Notes: generated from the letters alone by a model not told the origin. Shown: positions 9,569 through 19,792, counted from the first letter of the stretch. The stretch is 64,000 nt of DNA from Chlorella sorokiniana (GCA_025917655.1 CP084613.1:2110001-2174000); one strand, 5' to 3'. Translations and numbers: made by a program.

Positions 9569-10530
9569 AAGGTGCGTAAATGAGCGACGTTTGGTTTCGT
9601 GCCAAAGAGAAGCTCGTAAGGTGTCTTGCTGCGATCGCTGACTGGTGATCTGTTCCGCACGTAGTTGGCCGTCGCCAAAGCCTCTGCCCACAGGTACTTG
9701 GGCATTGCTGTCGCTGCCAGCATGGGTCGCACTTTGTCCATCAGGGTGCGATTTAGCCGTTCTGCTGCGCCGTTCTGCTCCGGTGTGTATCGCACAGTGG
9801 TCTCCATCTTGATACCTCTGTCGCTGCAGAAGTCCTGCAGGTCTTGATTGATGAACTCTGACCCGTTGTCGCTGCGTAGACGCTGGACTGTCTGTCCGGT
9901 CTGATTCTCAAGGAGGTTGATGACGTCCTTGACTGCCCTAGTCGTATCCTTCTTGTGTGGGATGGGCTGCACCACCGAGAACTTGGAGTAGTCGTCCAGA
10001 ATGGTGAGGAAGTAGTTGTTGCCGCCGATGGAGGTGATCGGTAGTGGTCCACACAGGTCCGTGTGTAGAAGAGCCAGTGGTCGCGTTGCTGCGCCAGTTG
10101 ATCTCTTGAAGGATGTCCGGTGCTGCTTTCCCAGCACGCAGGGCTCACAGATGTCTGCCCCTGCTGCTTTGAACTCATCCGGGCTGATGTTCATGCCCCT
10201 GACCAGACTTGGTAGCTGCGCCAGTCTGTCATAGCCCAGGTGTCCGAAGCGCTCATGCCAGAGCTGAGCTGTCTCCCGTTGTCGAGCAATCATCGCCGGC
10301 TGTGTTGTGTGGCTCTCGTGCATGCAGTGCCCGTTCAGGTAGTAGATGGCGTCTCCGGTTGATGGAGCGACTGCCAGTGTGTTGCCGTTGTGGCTGATCT
10401 CGCATCGGTCGTTGCTGAACGTGAAGTCCACTCCTCGCTTGGTAGCGTGTCGCACAGAGATGAGGTGCTCCGACGCCTCAGGAATCAGAAGTACGTCGCT
10501 GAGATGGACCGTAGAGTCGCTGGTCTGCAT
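9569..10530 (-). mobile_element. copia-1 integrase region
   Basis: The minus strand encodes the integrase HHCC region (LWHERFGHLGYDRL, CEPCVLGKQHRTSF), the DDE core (LLHTDLCGPL, SDNGSEFIN, and TPEQNGAAERLNRT with the third acidic residue) and the GKR-like region (YELLFGTKPNVAHLRTF). 9547-9568 is the right copy of the LINE-C target duplication. Confidence 0.92.
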
Positions 10531-10548
10531 TAAGACCTCTCCTTCGGC

Positions 10549-11520
10549 TCAAGCCTTGCCGGTGCTGCCGTTTCCGAAGGTGATGACGATTTCTTCGTGC
10601 AGTGGTCGCTGGTTGACCAGAATGTCCGGGTCGTAGGTCATGTGCCGGGATGCGCCGGTGTCCAGGACCCATCGCATGGGCTCCTTGTTGTAGACAGCTG
10701 AGCGGGCGGTCAGAGCGATCCCGCCAAACTGGTTTGGCTGCTGTGCTCCGGGCCGGAAGCCGTTGTGTTGCCGCCCTACCTGCTCGTCGTGCTGTCGCTT
10801 GCGGCATTCTCGCTTGTAATGCCCTTTCTTGCCGCAGTAGAAGCATGTCCGCTCTTCTTGCTGCTGCGGTCTGCCGTGATTGGTGTTGCGGTCCCTGTTG
10901 CCGCTGCTGAAGCTGTGCTTCCTGTTGAACCTGCCGTTCTTCTTGGCAAATAGCGCTGCTGCGCTGCTGCGCTCCGGCTGTGTGGTCTGCTGCTCCACTG
11001 TCAGAAGCTTAGGCAGCATATCGTCGATGCTGAGATCCCGGTCGCTGCTTGTAAGCACCGTGCTGATCATGCCATAAGCCGGTGGAAGACCCGCCAGAAA
11101 CTGTAAAGCGACTTCCAAGTCCTTTACTTCATCGCCAGCTGCTCGTAGCTGGGTCTGGATCTCCTTGGCCCGTGCTGCATAGACTGTTAGCGGCTCTGTC
11201 GGGCTGAGCTTGAGCTGAGTGAGCTCCCGTCGCAAGATGAGCTTGCGAGCGTTGGTCTTGGCCTCATACGTGGTCTTCAGTGTCTCCCACGCACTCTTGG
11301 CTGTTGCGCACTGTCCCACCGTTGTCAGGTGATGATCCTTCACGTGCAAGATGATCTGCGCCAGTGCCCTCTGGTCCCGATCTGAGGAGACGGTGTCCTC
11401 CGAGATCGCACTCCAAAGTCCCTTGGAGATGAGCAGCGCACGCATGCGAATGCTCCATGTGGCGTAGTTGTCCACGTCCAGGCGTTCGACGGTGAGCTTG
11501 TCCTCCGCTGCCGTCGCCAT
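10549..11520 (-). mobile_element. copia-1 gag and protease region
   Basis: The minus strand encodes a gag polyprotein of the UBN2/copia type (starting MATAAEDKLTVERL), a CCHC zinc knuckle (CFYCGKKGHYKREC) and the aspartic protease active site (WVLDTGASRHM). It begins about 120 bp inside the right LTR, the usual arrangement. The stretch 11521-11637 between LTR and gag is the leader. A primer-binding-like TGGTTATGGGCCCC lies on the minus strand next to the LTR, but I cannot match it to a tRNA with confidence. Confidence 0.92.
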
Positions 11521-11872
11521 GATGTACCGCCTGCTTCAGAGGGATGACGAGATGTCCAAAGCGTGTGTGTAGGTGCGCCAAGCAGAGGTGAAGGATGTGA
11601 GCGCCTTAATTCAAGCGTAGTTGGGGCCCATAACCAATGTTGAGATGAAGGCGCTCAAGTAGGGCTGGAGGTTACAAGAGGAGGCTGCCCATGAGAAAAG
11701 CTGAAAGAAAAGGATGGAATGGTTCCGAATGGGGGCGAGAGGCCTATTAAGTAGGCCGCCAGGTAGAAAGTCAAAGCATGCACAGCACTATTTGGTGAGC
11801 CCCTAGTGAGCCCCTACACAGGGATTAGGTAAGCCTCTGGTGAGCCCCTACACCAGGATTAGGTGAGCTTTG

Positions 11873-12027
11873 GAAGCTTCTGGAAGGAAGGCTGTAGAAG
11901 CTTCGAGAAGGTTCGAGAAGCTTCTAGAAGCGGATGCACAGAAGTGTGTAGAAGCTTCCGGAAGGATCTGGAAGTTTCTGGAAGCTTGTAAAGGAACGCA
12001 CGGGGAAGCTTCTAGAATGTTCCAGAA
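11873..12027. promoter_or_regulatory. Heat-shock-element array in copia-1 LTR (promoter copy)
   Basis: This is the same array as in the left LTR, here in the LTR that would drive the element. Seven in-phase GAA/TTC units lie at 11897-11929 and five at 12005-12027. The array sits upstream of the presumed start of transcription on the minus strand. Confidence 0.85.
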
Positions 12028-12117
12028 GGATCGCTGGATGGAAGGCAGGCAAGTAGCGGACTAAACAATCTCTCGTAACGCCTGCCAGCTGGCGGCTTTG
12101 GCAGATGTGCGGCGGGT

Positions 12118-12444
12118 TATGTTATGTTATGTTACACGTGTTTAACGTCTGCCTTCGGGACAATCACTGTCCCTCGCGGACGGGGCATAGGGCCCATGCA
12201 ACTCAGACGCAAATGGGCCCACCCCTGCTGCAGCCGAAGGCAGCAGACAGGAACGGGCTGGCCCTCGAAACCGGGAACTCATCAGGCCAGCAGCGCACGG
12301 GAGTCAAAGCCCGGGCCCGCGCACCCCATCGCGCCGAGGTGAAGATGCAAGACGCAGCAAGCACACGGGATGGCAAGCAAGCATGCACGCAAAGCATGAT
12401 GACAAGGATGCAGAGCAAGGAAAAACTGTGAAAGAGTCAGAAAA
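12118..12444 (-). mobile_element. LINE-D: 327-bp antisense LINE-B-family 3' fragment in the LTR
   Basis: It is the reverse complement of about 7148-7474 of LINE-B and begins with TATGTTATG, the complement of the ACATA tail. The LTR sequence GGCGGGT is duplicated at both edges (12111-12117 and 12445-12451), a 7-bp target duplication. The uninterrupted site is visible in the left LTR at about 2485. Confidence 0.92.
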
Positions 12445-12487
12445 GGCGGGTGTGCAGACTGGACACGTGGCACCGCCACACTTAACA

Positions 12488-14030
12488 TACCGGGGGAGCG
12501 GCTGGCCACCGCCCCCTCCTTTAGGTACCTTGGGGTGGGGGTACATCAGCTACACGCGTTTGGGCCCTTTGCCTGCGCAGAGTTGGGCAGGGCTGGCCTT
12601 CGGGCCTTGCACGCCATGCGGCGCAAGCTCTCACACATTGGCACGTCTGACTTTGGGTTGCAAAGGCGGCTTTTCCAGGCTTTGGTGCTGCCTGTGGTGT
12701 CGTACGGCTGCGAGGTGTGGGCGCCGCAGTCCTTGCGAGGGGGTGGGGAGAATGCTTCCGAGCGGCTCTTGCGCTCGTTCTTGCGGCACGCGATGGGGCG
12801 CCTGCTGCAAAGCACCCCCGCTCCTGTGGTGTTGGCCGAGGCAGGGTTTTACCCCTTGCCACTCACTGGGGCAAGCTGGTGACCCGTTTCTGGAACAGGC
12901 TGGTGGGCCTCCCAGATACGCGCGTCACCAAGTGGGCGCTCTTTGAGCAGTGAGACCTTTTGCGGGCGCACGGTGGGGCGGGTGGGGTGGCCCGCCAGCC
13001 GTGGGGGACCCAGGTTGTAGGATACCTTCGCAGCCTGGGGTTGGGCCCCCTTGATGGTGGGGAGCCCTGCCAGGTCGATGTTGGCGAGGCTCGCAGCCTC
13101 GCTGACGAGGCCTACGTCGAGGGCGTCCTGCAGGGAGCACCATCCCAGCCCAAAGTGCAGTATTACTGCGCTAGTGTGAGGGGGGCTCACGCGTGATACG
13201 TACCGCCGTCGCCCGCAACCGTACCTGACCGAGGTTGACAGCCGAGTGCGCATGGCCAGCCTGGCCAGGTTCCGCACGGGCTGTCATTGGTTGCGGGTGG
13301 AGACTGGGCGGCGTGAGGGGTTGGACAGGCCCAGCCGGATTCGCCCCCACTGCTCGTTGGGTGCTGTGGAGGACGAGCATCACATGGTGTTTGACTGCCC
13401 AAAGTATGCCCGCCTGCGGGCCGATTACGGTGAGTCCCTTTTGGGGTCGGTCAGGGTCCGCCCAACGGATCCGTTGGCGGGGCAGGGAACCTTGGCACAG
13501 TTCCTTGCGCAGGATCCGGTGGCGGTGGCTAGCTTTGTGCACCGCTGCTACCGTCTGTCGTTGGCTGGAGACGACACCCACAGCAGCAATTCTGAGCCCC
13601 AGCCCCACCGCGAGGCGACCCCGGCTTGAGTGGGCCTGCGTCGCCGTTCTCGCGGCCCCTGCCAGCCCGTGCCCGGCTTGCGTTGGATTCTTCCTTGCCT
13701 TTTCTGACTCTTTCACAGTTTTGCCTTGCTCTGCATCCTTGTCATCATGCTTTGCGTGCATGCTTGCTTGCCATCCCGTGTGCTTGCTGCATCTTGCATC
13801 TTCACCTCGGCGCGATGGGGGCGCGCGGGCCCGGGCTTTGACTCCCGTGCGCTGCTGGCCTGATGAGTTCCCGGTTTCGAGGGCAAGCCCGTTCCTGTCT
13901 GCTGCCTCCGGCTGCAGCAGGGGTGGGCCCATTTGCGTCTGAGTTGCATGGGCCCTATGCCCCGTCTGCGAGGAACAGTGATTGTCCCGAAGGCAGACGT
14001 TAAACACGTGTAACATAACATAACATAACA
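12488..14030 (+). mobile_element. LINE-A, right piece
   Basis: It resumes the LINE sequence cut at 2012 and is nearly identical to LINE-B from 5938 on. It encodes the RT thumb region (RRLFQALVLPVVSYGCEVW) and the C-terminal zinc-knuckle part (13246-13629, EDEHHMVFDCPKYARL). The first residue of the knuckle reads R-P-H-C rather than C-P-H-C. The coding frame changes, so this copy is broken. A 3' UTR and an ACATA tail follow to 14030. Confidence 0.92.
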
Positions 14031-14126
14031 TTTGCGTCTGAGTTGCATGGGCCCTATGCCCCGTCTGCGAGGGACAGTGATTGTCCCGAAGGCAGACGTT
14101 AAACCGGTGTAACATAACATAACATA
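14031..14126 (+). mobile_element. Tandem extra copy of the LINE-B-family 3'-terminal unit
   Basis: A second, 96-bp copy of the family 3' end (TTTGCGTCTGAG… to the ACATA tail) sits directly behind the LINE-A tail. It starts at the same base of the unit as the 92-bp insertion in LINE-C. It carries the GGGACA/TGTCCC stem-loop. Confidence 0.85.
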
Positions 14127-14321
14127 CTTAGTTGATTGATCCCTACGCCATGCTTTTCTCTGCACCCGCGCCCTCGGCGTTATTCTGGCCATGCTAATAT
14201 CCAGATCAATACCCGCATATGCCGGATTACTCCCAATAGCATCACTGTGCCCCAGCCCCATTTAGCGCCATTCTGCGCACTCTTGCATACTCTTGCACTA
14301 TTTTGTAACTGCCTCCATCCA
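14127..14321 (+). repeat. Diverged LTR copy, copia-2 family, left piece
   Basis: It matches about 1333-1532 with many substitutions, sharing blocks such as CCCGCATATGCCGGA and ATTTAGCGCCATTCTGCGC. It is interrupted by the solo LTR at 14322. The sequence after that LTR (from 14777, to perhaps 14903, which ends CCCAACA) is likely the rest of the same old LTR. Confidence 0.6.
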
Positions 14322-14487
14322 TGTTGAAGTGGGTTCCTGCGAACCCTCTGTTCAGCCTGCCGACCTGCATGTGCCCTTGTTGTCACCATCTGTCCTTGCT
14401 TGTCTGCGTCTGTCCTTGTTTGTCCCGGTCTGTCTCTAGACCTTCTAAAAGCTTCTCGACCCGACTTCTCCAGAACCTTTTAGACCA

Positions 14488-14554
14488 TTCCAGAACATTC
14501 CACAAGCTTCCGCGCGCTTTCCGCTGCATGCTTCCAGAAACTTCCAGAGACTTC
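14488..14554 (+). promoter_or_regulatory. Heat-shock elements in the solo LTR
   Basis: TTC-CA-GAA-CA-TTC lies at 14488-14500, three perfect in-phase units. 14532-14554 holds five in-phase units with one mismatch (TTC, GAA, TTC, GAG, TTC). Weaker sites continue to about 14637. They lie about 120-190 bp upstream of the TATA box. Confidence 0.8.
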
Positions 14555-14673
14555 TACACACTTCCGTGCATCCGTTTCCAGATGCTTCTCGATCCTTATG
14601 GAACTTTCAAAAGCCTTCCGTCCAGAAGCTTCCAGATTCATGCTGTGCATGCTGTGACTTTCCAGCTCGTGGC

Positions 14674-14685
14674 CTATATAAGAGG
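14674..14685 (+). promoter_or_regulatory. TATA box of the solo LTR
   Basis: CTATATAAGAGG lies in the solo LTR at the position aligned to CTTAATAG in the copia-1 LTR. Heat-shock elements upstream and this TATA box form a compact inducible-promoter layout. Confidence 0.7.
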
Positions 14686-14838
14686 CCTGTCGCCCTCGAT
14701 GGCAACTTTTCCATCCTTTTATTTTCAGCTGTCTTGCCCACCGGGCTGTTGCTCGTCGTGTAACTTCAACAATCCAACACCGGGCGTACTGAGTACGGCA
14801 AGGCAGCCCTGCGCAGCATACGCACGGCGTGTCCCACC

Positions 14839-14883
14839 GCCCGCTCGCGACAGGAGTGCTCAGGAGAGCTGTCGCGAGCGGGC
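14839..14883. repeat. Perfect 15-bp inverted repeat with 15-nt loop
   Basis: GCCCGCTCGCGACAG at 14839-14853 is exactly complementary to 14869-14883. The hairpin lies in the stretch between the solo LTR and the next LINE fragment, possibly within the end of an old LTR. Function unknown. Confidence 0.8.
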
Positions 14884-14967
14884 AATGTCGATACCACCCA
14901 ACAGAGTCACTCTTTGTACGCCTTAAAACCAACCAAGATAATAACAAAAACCACAAAAAAAACAATT

Positions 14968-15142
14968 GCCTGCATCTTGCATCTGTGGCTGCACGCCCCA
15001 TTGTGTTGTCACATGCTTGCACATTGCTGATTGGCTGCCTAATCGGTCATGATGCTTAGTGGCTTTGGCCTGCCTACGCTTCCTGGCATCCCCCATGTCT
15101 CAAGTGTAAGGACCCCCCCCCCCCCCAAAAACAAAACAAAAA
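14968..15142 (+). mobile_element. 3'-terminal LINE-C-type fragment with A-rich tail
   Basis: It aligns with 9370-9546 at the end of LINE-C; both contain GGCTGCCT(A/C)ATCGGTCATGATGCTT and CTCAAGTGTAAG. Here the tail is a C-run (15112-15126) followed by an A-rich stretch. The upstream sequence differs from LINE-C, though both copies are preceded by an A-rich stretch. Confidence 0.75.
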
Positions 15143-15419
15143 ATGTCGATGCTTAACCAACACCCCCGGGGCAAGTGCCTCTTAGCAGCGAGGATGGCCT
15201 CGCCGTTCAGACACTGAAGGCGGCCACCGCTGTGCTTTGAGGCCGTCCCACCAATGGTTCGTGTGCACCTACGCACACAATGGACCTGCGGTGTGACCTG
15301 CAGACACATGACTGTGGAGCATAAGTGCAACATCTGCTCCACAGCCGCAGGCGGACTTCAAGCATCATGTTTTCAAGCATCGCAACTCCTTGCCGGTGCC
15401 TCCTTCAGGCAACGCCGCC

Positions 15420-15610
15420 GCTTGCTAACACATGCGGCTGGCTTGGGTGCGCGCCCCTCCCCCTGTTTGTCCCAATGCCTTCCTCGCGGATAAGCTGGCC
15501 ACTTGGGCCACGCCGGCCCGGCTCTGCCACGCATGGGTGCACCTGCGCACGGCCTACCTCTATGCGGTGTCACAGGATGCGGGGCGGGCAAGCTATGGCG
15601 GGCCATACCA
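15420..15610 (+). mobile_element. Remnant of LINE-C-type ORF2 C-terminus
   Basis: The plus strand encodes FLADKLATWATPARLCHAWV and then HLRTAYLYAV, closely matching LINE-C (FLADEHATWAPPARLRHVWA, LRTAYLYAVWQ) without the LINE-E insertion. It shows the empty site for that insertion. Sequence on both sides (15143-15419, 15611-15874) may hold further decayed LINE sequence, but I see no other gene there. Confidence 0.75.
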
Positions 15611-15874
15611 TCTCGCCGACAGGCATTCTTTATGTTATGCTACAGTCGTTTTATGAAGCAATGCGGAGTTAAGTGACAGTCGAGGGGAAATCCCGTAGGG
15701 AACACAACACACGCAAACCGACAAGATCGCATTGCAAACATGCATGCATGTAACAATAATGCGCCTAGGGAATGCCATTCCCCTCAGACGAGCTCGGTGG
15801 TGCCAGCTCGAAGCATTGCTTTAGAGAGTCGACCAACTGCGATTGACTGCCATGCTCCTTGCTCTAGACTGTGT

Positions 15875-18800
15875 TCACTCCAATATCACAATGATTTGGT
15901 CAGCAGCCACCACCGAACCTGCTCGGGCTTCCACGCTCTTCACCACACCATCCACATCAGCACGCAGCACATTACGCATCTTCATTGCCTCGACCACGGC
16001 TACCTGCATATATGCCTTTGCGTCGCGTTCAATGAAAAGGAGCTACACCCAGCTGATGTTGCTGCCACTGTCAACAGGCATTGTGAACAGTGCGTTATGG
16101 TTGTCTTCCTCACCTCATCCCCAGGCGTCAAGCGCTGGCCTGGCTGCGCATCCACACTTATCAGGGTGCCAGGCATGGGCGACATAATGGTCTGCGCTTA
16201 GGATTCATGAATCGGCGGACGCTTAACATCTATTCTTTGTTTGTAAATGCTTGTATATATAGTTGCTGCAGAGCTCACTAGAGAGGAGCCCTAACCACAC
16301 CGCAACAACATCCCTTGCACATGATGCAATGCAGATTGCTGCAAGCCCAACAACACCCCACCTTGCTCAAGTCCTCCGTGCGAGGCAGCGGCATGTGGTG
16401 CCCTAGGCTGACCAACAGCGGACTCTCTACTCGTACCACTCTTTGTGCGCCACAGTGTTGCAGCTTGTACTGACGGCCAGCCACCTCTAGAACTTGCAAA
16501 CACACTTCCTGCCCATCCACCTCTGCTTGCACCAATTGCGCATCACCGTGGCCCATCTTCTGTACGTAAAGAATCCGATGTGGCAACTGCACCTCCATTG
16601 CCTGCACGCCGCCATCTCGGCAGTTTTTTTGCACCATGCTCGTCTTTGCCGGGCGAACTGTAGCCGGCACTTGCTGATTGCTCACTGACAGGACCAAGGG
16701 GGTCTCAACCTGCACAAAAGGTAAGCGTAGGGCAGACAGCAGCATCAAGCAGCATTGCAGGATGGCCAAGCAGTTGGCGAAGCAATTAGGTTGCATGATG
16801 CCCTCCTTGCCGGCTCTGACCCGAGGGTCCCTAGCAGGCGGCACCTGAAGGCCAGGACCACTGGCTAGCTGCTGTTCCTTGTCCAGCCACAGCATAGCTG
16901 CAAGGGCCAGCATTTGGTCCTCCTGCTGCTGTGTGAGGGGCAGCCGGCTCGGTGCGCTGTCCTCTCGACTGGGGTAATGCTCGGCCAGAAAGGCAGTGCT
17001 GAGGTTGCCTGCCACAAACGCCGGCACGTCCAGTACCGAGCGCAGCAGCGGAGTGTTGTGACGAACCCCACGGATGACATAGGAGTCCAGGGCACGGCGC
17101 ATGGCAGACAACGCGGTGTTGCGGTCGTGGCTGTGTGTGATCAGCTTTGATATCTGCAAGGGGGCGATATCAACAATCCGGAGGCACGCTTCACCAACAA
17201 CAAGAACAGGGGATGATAACTCGCCAGCTGCCCCCTACGGCTCACACTACCCCGACAACCGCACGGCCACCACAGCTCCACACCATGGGATCGTAGTTCA
17301 TGCTGATTTCACTGCCCTCTTGCACGCCGCTATCACAGCGCACAGCAGGGCCACGTGGGCTCGATAATGTCGAAGGCGGCCAATGGAGGGCAGGAAGCCT
17401 GCATATAAGATGGCATGCGGGCCAACCGGAAGGGTCACCATGAAACTTGCCATCTTGATCGCATCTAAGGAGCAGTTTGCAGCCTTCTCAACAGACGATT
17501 TCAAGACAGTCACGCCCGTGAGCGCACCTCTGGCTGGATCCTCTGCATACACCCGGCACTCCATGGCCCAGCCCGAGTGCAACAAGTCGTCTTGTGCTAG
17601 TGCCAACGGCTGGCCAGCTGCCACGCGCATCATTTGCTCCACCAAATCCACGCCTGTGACCGCCTCAGTGATGGGGTGCTCCACCTGGGGTTGGAGTTGG
17701 GGGTGGCAAGGGGTTTGATTTGAAAGGTCAAGGATGGGTGAAGGGGGTCCAGTTTAAATGGCGCATCCTACTGATTATGCACACATCTGGTCCAGGCAGA
17801 TGCCGGCCCGATCGCAGGGCAAGCCAGCGCGCACTGAAGCGCTATGGTGGCAAGGCAGAGCATAACCATAGCCTGCTGCAGGCCAAAGGCGGAATGAACA
17901 CCACCTCCACCTGCAAGCGAGTGTTCATCTCAAGGAAGTAGAAGGATCGCTGCCTATCAACCAGAAATTCCACCGTCCCTGCACTGTGGTATCCAACGGC
18001 CTACATGACAAAAAACAAGGACAGGGAAAGAACGCCGAATGCTGAGAGGCAGCCATGCGAGCCGGCCACATACTGGGCTTACAGCCAAGCAATACTCACG
18101 CACTCGACACAGAGCCACAGCTTGCTCGCCCATGGCCCGCCGCATCTCGGGGTGACCAGCGGTGAGGGCGCCTCTTCTATGACCTGCAGCCATTCAGATG
18201 ATGCCGAACAGATGGCGTGGCGCCAAACAGGCACTGCCAGCTGCTCCCACGCAGCCACCTTACCAGCTGACCATCATTGGCCTGCAAGCACTTCACTTCA
18301 CTTGTCACATACAAACCCCAATTGCTGCCAGCTGCCTTGATCCACCTTTTGGTTGCGGCGCTGTATGGAGCACTCGCGCTCTGGGAAGTACACTACATTC
18401 CCGTGCTTGTCACCCAGCACCTGGATTTCGATGTGCCGTGGCTGCTCGATGAACTGCACAGAAGGGTGTTTGGATGTGTGTGTGTTTGTTTACTGTGTTT
18501 GTTGAACAATGTAGGTGTGCTTGAGGGGGTGACAGCAGGCGCGTCACCCAAGGCTGGTAACACCCATATGGGGTTTTGGACTGTCCGACCACCCCGAAAC
18601 ACCTGCCCACCTTTTCAATGAGCATGCGCTGATCGCCAAATGCTGCTGCTGCCTCCTGCAGCAATGTAAGATTAAGGGGACCACACGTCAGGCATGTGCA
18701 CACGCATAAACACAACTTTGATTGCCTACTTGGCTGCAAAGTTCATAGCTCTCCCGAAGCTCTCCCTCGGTCCACGCCACACGCATGCCCTGCATCTCCA

Positions 18801-19792
18801 TGAAACGTATTGGAGAACAGCATTTCAGGGCAGTTGCAGCAGTTCAGCTCTTCTGCCTGCATCACCAAGCTTGAACAGGGAGCTACATCATTACTGCCCT
18901 GCTAGCACAGCCTTGCCAACAGCTCACTTTGCCACCGCCACCCGCAGATGCCTTGACCATCACCGGGAATCCAATCTCGCAGGCCACAGCAACTGCGTGG
19001 TCAACATTGTCCGTGACCCCTGCCCAACCCGGGATTGTGTTGACTGCTGCAGCAGCCGCAAACTTCTTGCTCTCCACCTTGTCCCCCATCTTCTCCACAG
19101 CAAAAACTGGCGGACCGATAAAGGTTGCACCCGCTTCCTCCACTGCCTTGACAAAGGCAGCATTTTCGCTCAAGAAGCCTGCAGAAGGGCCAGCACCCCT
19201 TTGTAGACTGGCATCCCTGCAGGCAGGCAAAACAGACAGCATCCCTTTCAGCCCACCATAGCCTGGGTGCACTGCATCAGCACCGGTCTTCTTGACTGCA
19301 TCCACTATCGCGATCACATTCAAGTAACTAAGGCCTGAGGCAGGTGGTCCCTGCAATGGCTCAGCTCGGTGAGATGTGGCACGGCGCAATTCAAAAACCG
19401 CAGCCCCATGATGCCATGGCTTGCCGGCGGCGATCATGCACATGGCCACTCACCACACACACAGACTCATCGGCAAAACGCGCATGTACCTGCATCACAG
19501 CAGTTTAAAGTAGTATGATTGTCTTGAAAGCTCGCCGACAGGCTTGCCCACTCCGCTGCCGCCCAAGGCGTACCGCCGCGGCATCAGCTTCGCTGAAAAT
19601 GGCAACAGTAGGTATGCCCAGCCGTTTGGCGGTCTTCATCACACGCAAGGCAATCTCGCCACGATTGGCCACCAGCAGTTTGTTGAAGAGCTTTGATTTG
19701 GCAGGAGCCCCAGTAAAGTTTCGACTGCCCCTGGCGCATCGCACAAGGGCTTTACATGTCTCTGCAAGGTGTTTCCGTCGGAGCCACTGCAT
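15875..19792 (-). CDS. PCCA: Propionyl-CoA carboxylase alpha subunit (biotin-containing), mitochondrial
   Basis: This subunit carboxylates its biotin and, with the beta subunit, turns propionyl-CoA into methylmalonyl-CoA. About 14 exons run on the minus strand. The ATG at 19792 begins a basic leader, then [20 protein letters not shown]. Biotin carboxylase blocks follow: [16 protein letters not shown], the ATP-grasp glycine loop KASAGGGGK (about 18930), [14 protein letters not shown] (about 18400), and EMNTRLQVE with [18 protein letters not shown]. The segment [19 protein letters not shown] with the following BT domain is typical of PCCA and not of methylcrotonyl-CoA carboxylase. The BCCP domain is split over the last exons ([16 protein letters not shown] at about 16180, then [15 protein letters not shown] with the biotinyl lysine at about 15990). 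Around 17370 the frame switches by one base inside a conserved stretch (GRLRHYR to [13 protein letters not shown]), probably an assembly indel. Confidence 0.93.

Larger units (their letters stand above)
2013..12487 (-). mobile_element. Ty1/copia LTR retrotransposon (copia-1), with nested LINE insertions
   Basis: The element runs on the minus strand: LTR 11638-12487, gag and protease 10549-11520, integrase 9569-10530, a short pol segment 7479-7629, then RT and RNase H 2558-4371, and LTR 2013-2527. The outer ends begin TG and end CA, and the copy is flanked by the 5-bp target duplication TACCG at 2008-2012 and 12488-12492. The two LTRs look almost identical, differing in one G-run length in the part I could compare, which points to a young insertion. 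It is broken by at least three LINE insertions. The target was LINE-A. Confidence 0.95.
11638..12487 (-). repeat. copia-1 LTR, 5' copy in element orientation, interrupted by LINE-D
   Basis: This matches the left LTR at 2013-2527, with LINE-D inserted near its outer end. Outside the insertion the only difference I noticed is one extra G in a G-run near 11731. It ends at 12487 and is followed by the TACCG target duplication and LINE-A sequence. Confidence 0.93.
14322..14771 (+). repeat. Solo LTR with target duplication, related to the copia-1 LTR
   Basis: A 450-bp unit starts TGTTGAAG and ends CTTCAACA (perfect inverted ends) and is flanked by ATCCA on both sides (14317-14321 and 14772-14776). 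No internal retrotransposon sequence adjoins it, so it is a solo LTR. The 3' half aligns with the copia-1 LTR read on the minus strand: a conserved block before the TATA region, then CCATCCTTTT, then a TGTAAC block near the end. It holds heat-shock elements and a TATA box. Confidence 0.85.

Noticed and set aside
13171-14115. Long minus-strand open frame (314 codons) behind LINE-A
   Set aside because: It is the antisense of the LINE-A C-terminal coding region and tail; it repeats segments because the 3' unit is duplicated.
15740-16201. Plus-strand open frame of 153 codons
   Set aside because: It is antisense to the last two PCCA exons, which carry the unmistakable biotinyl domain.
15875-19792. 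Assignment as methylcrotonyl-CoA or acetyl-CoA carboxylase
   Set aside because: The [15 protein letters not shown] segment, the BT-domain spacing and the C-terminal biotinyl block match propionyl-CoA carboxylase alpha better.
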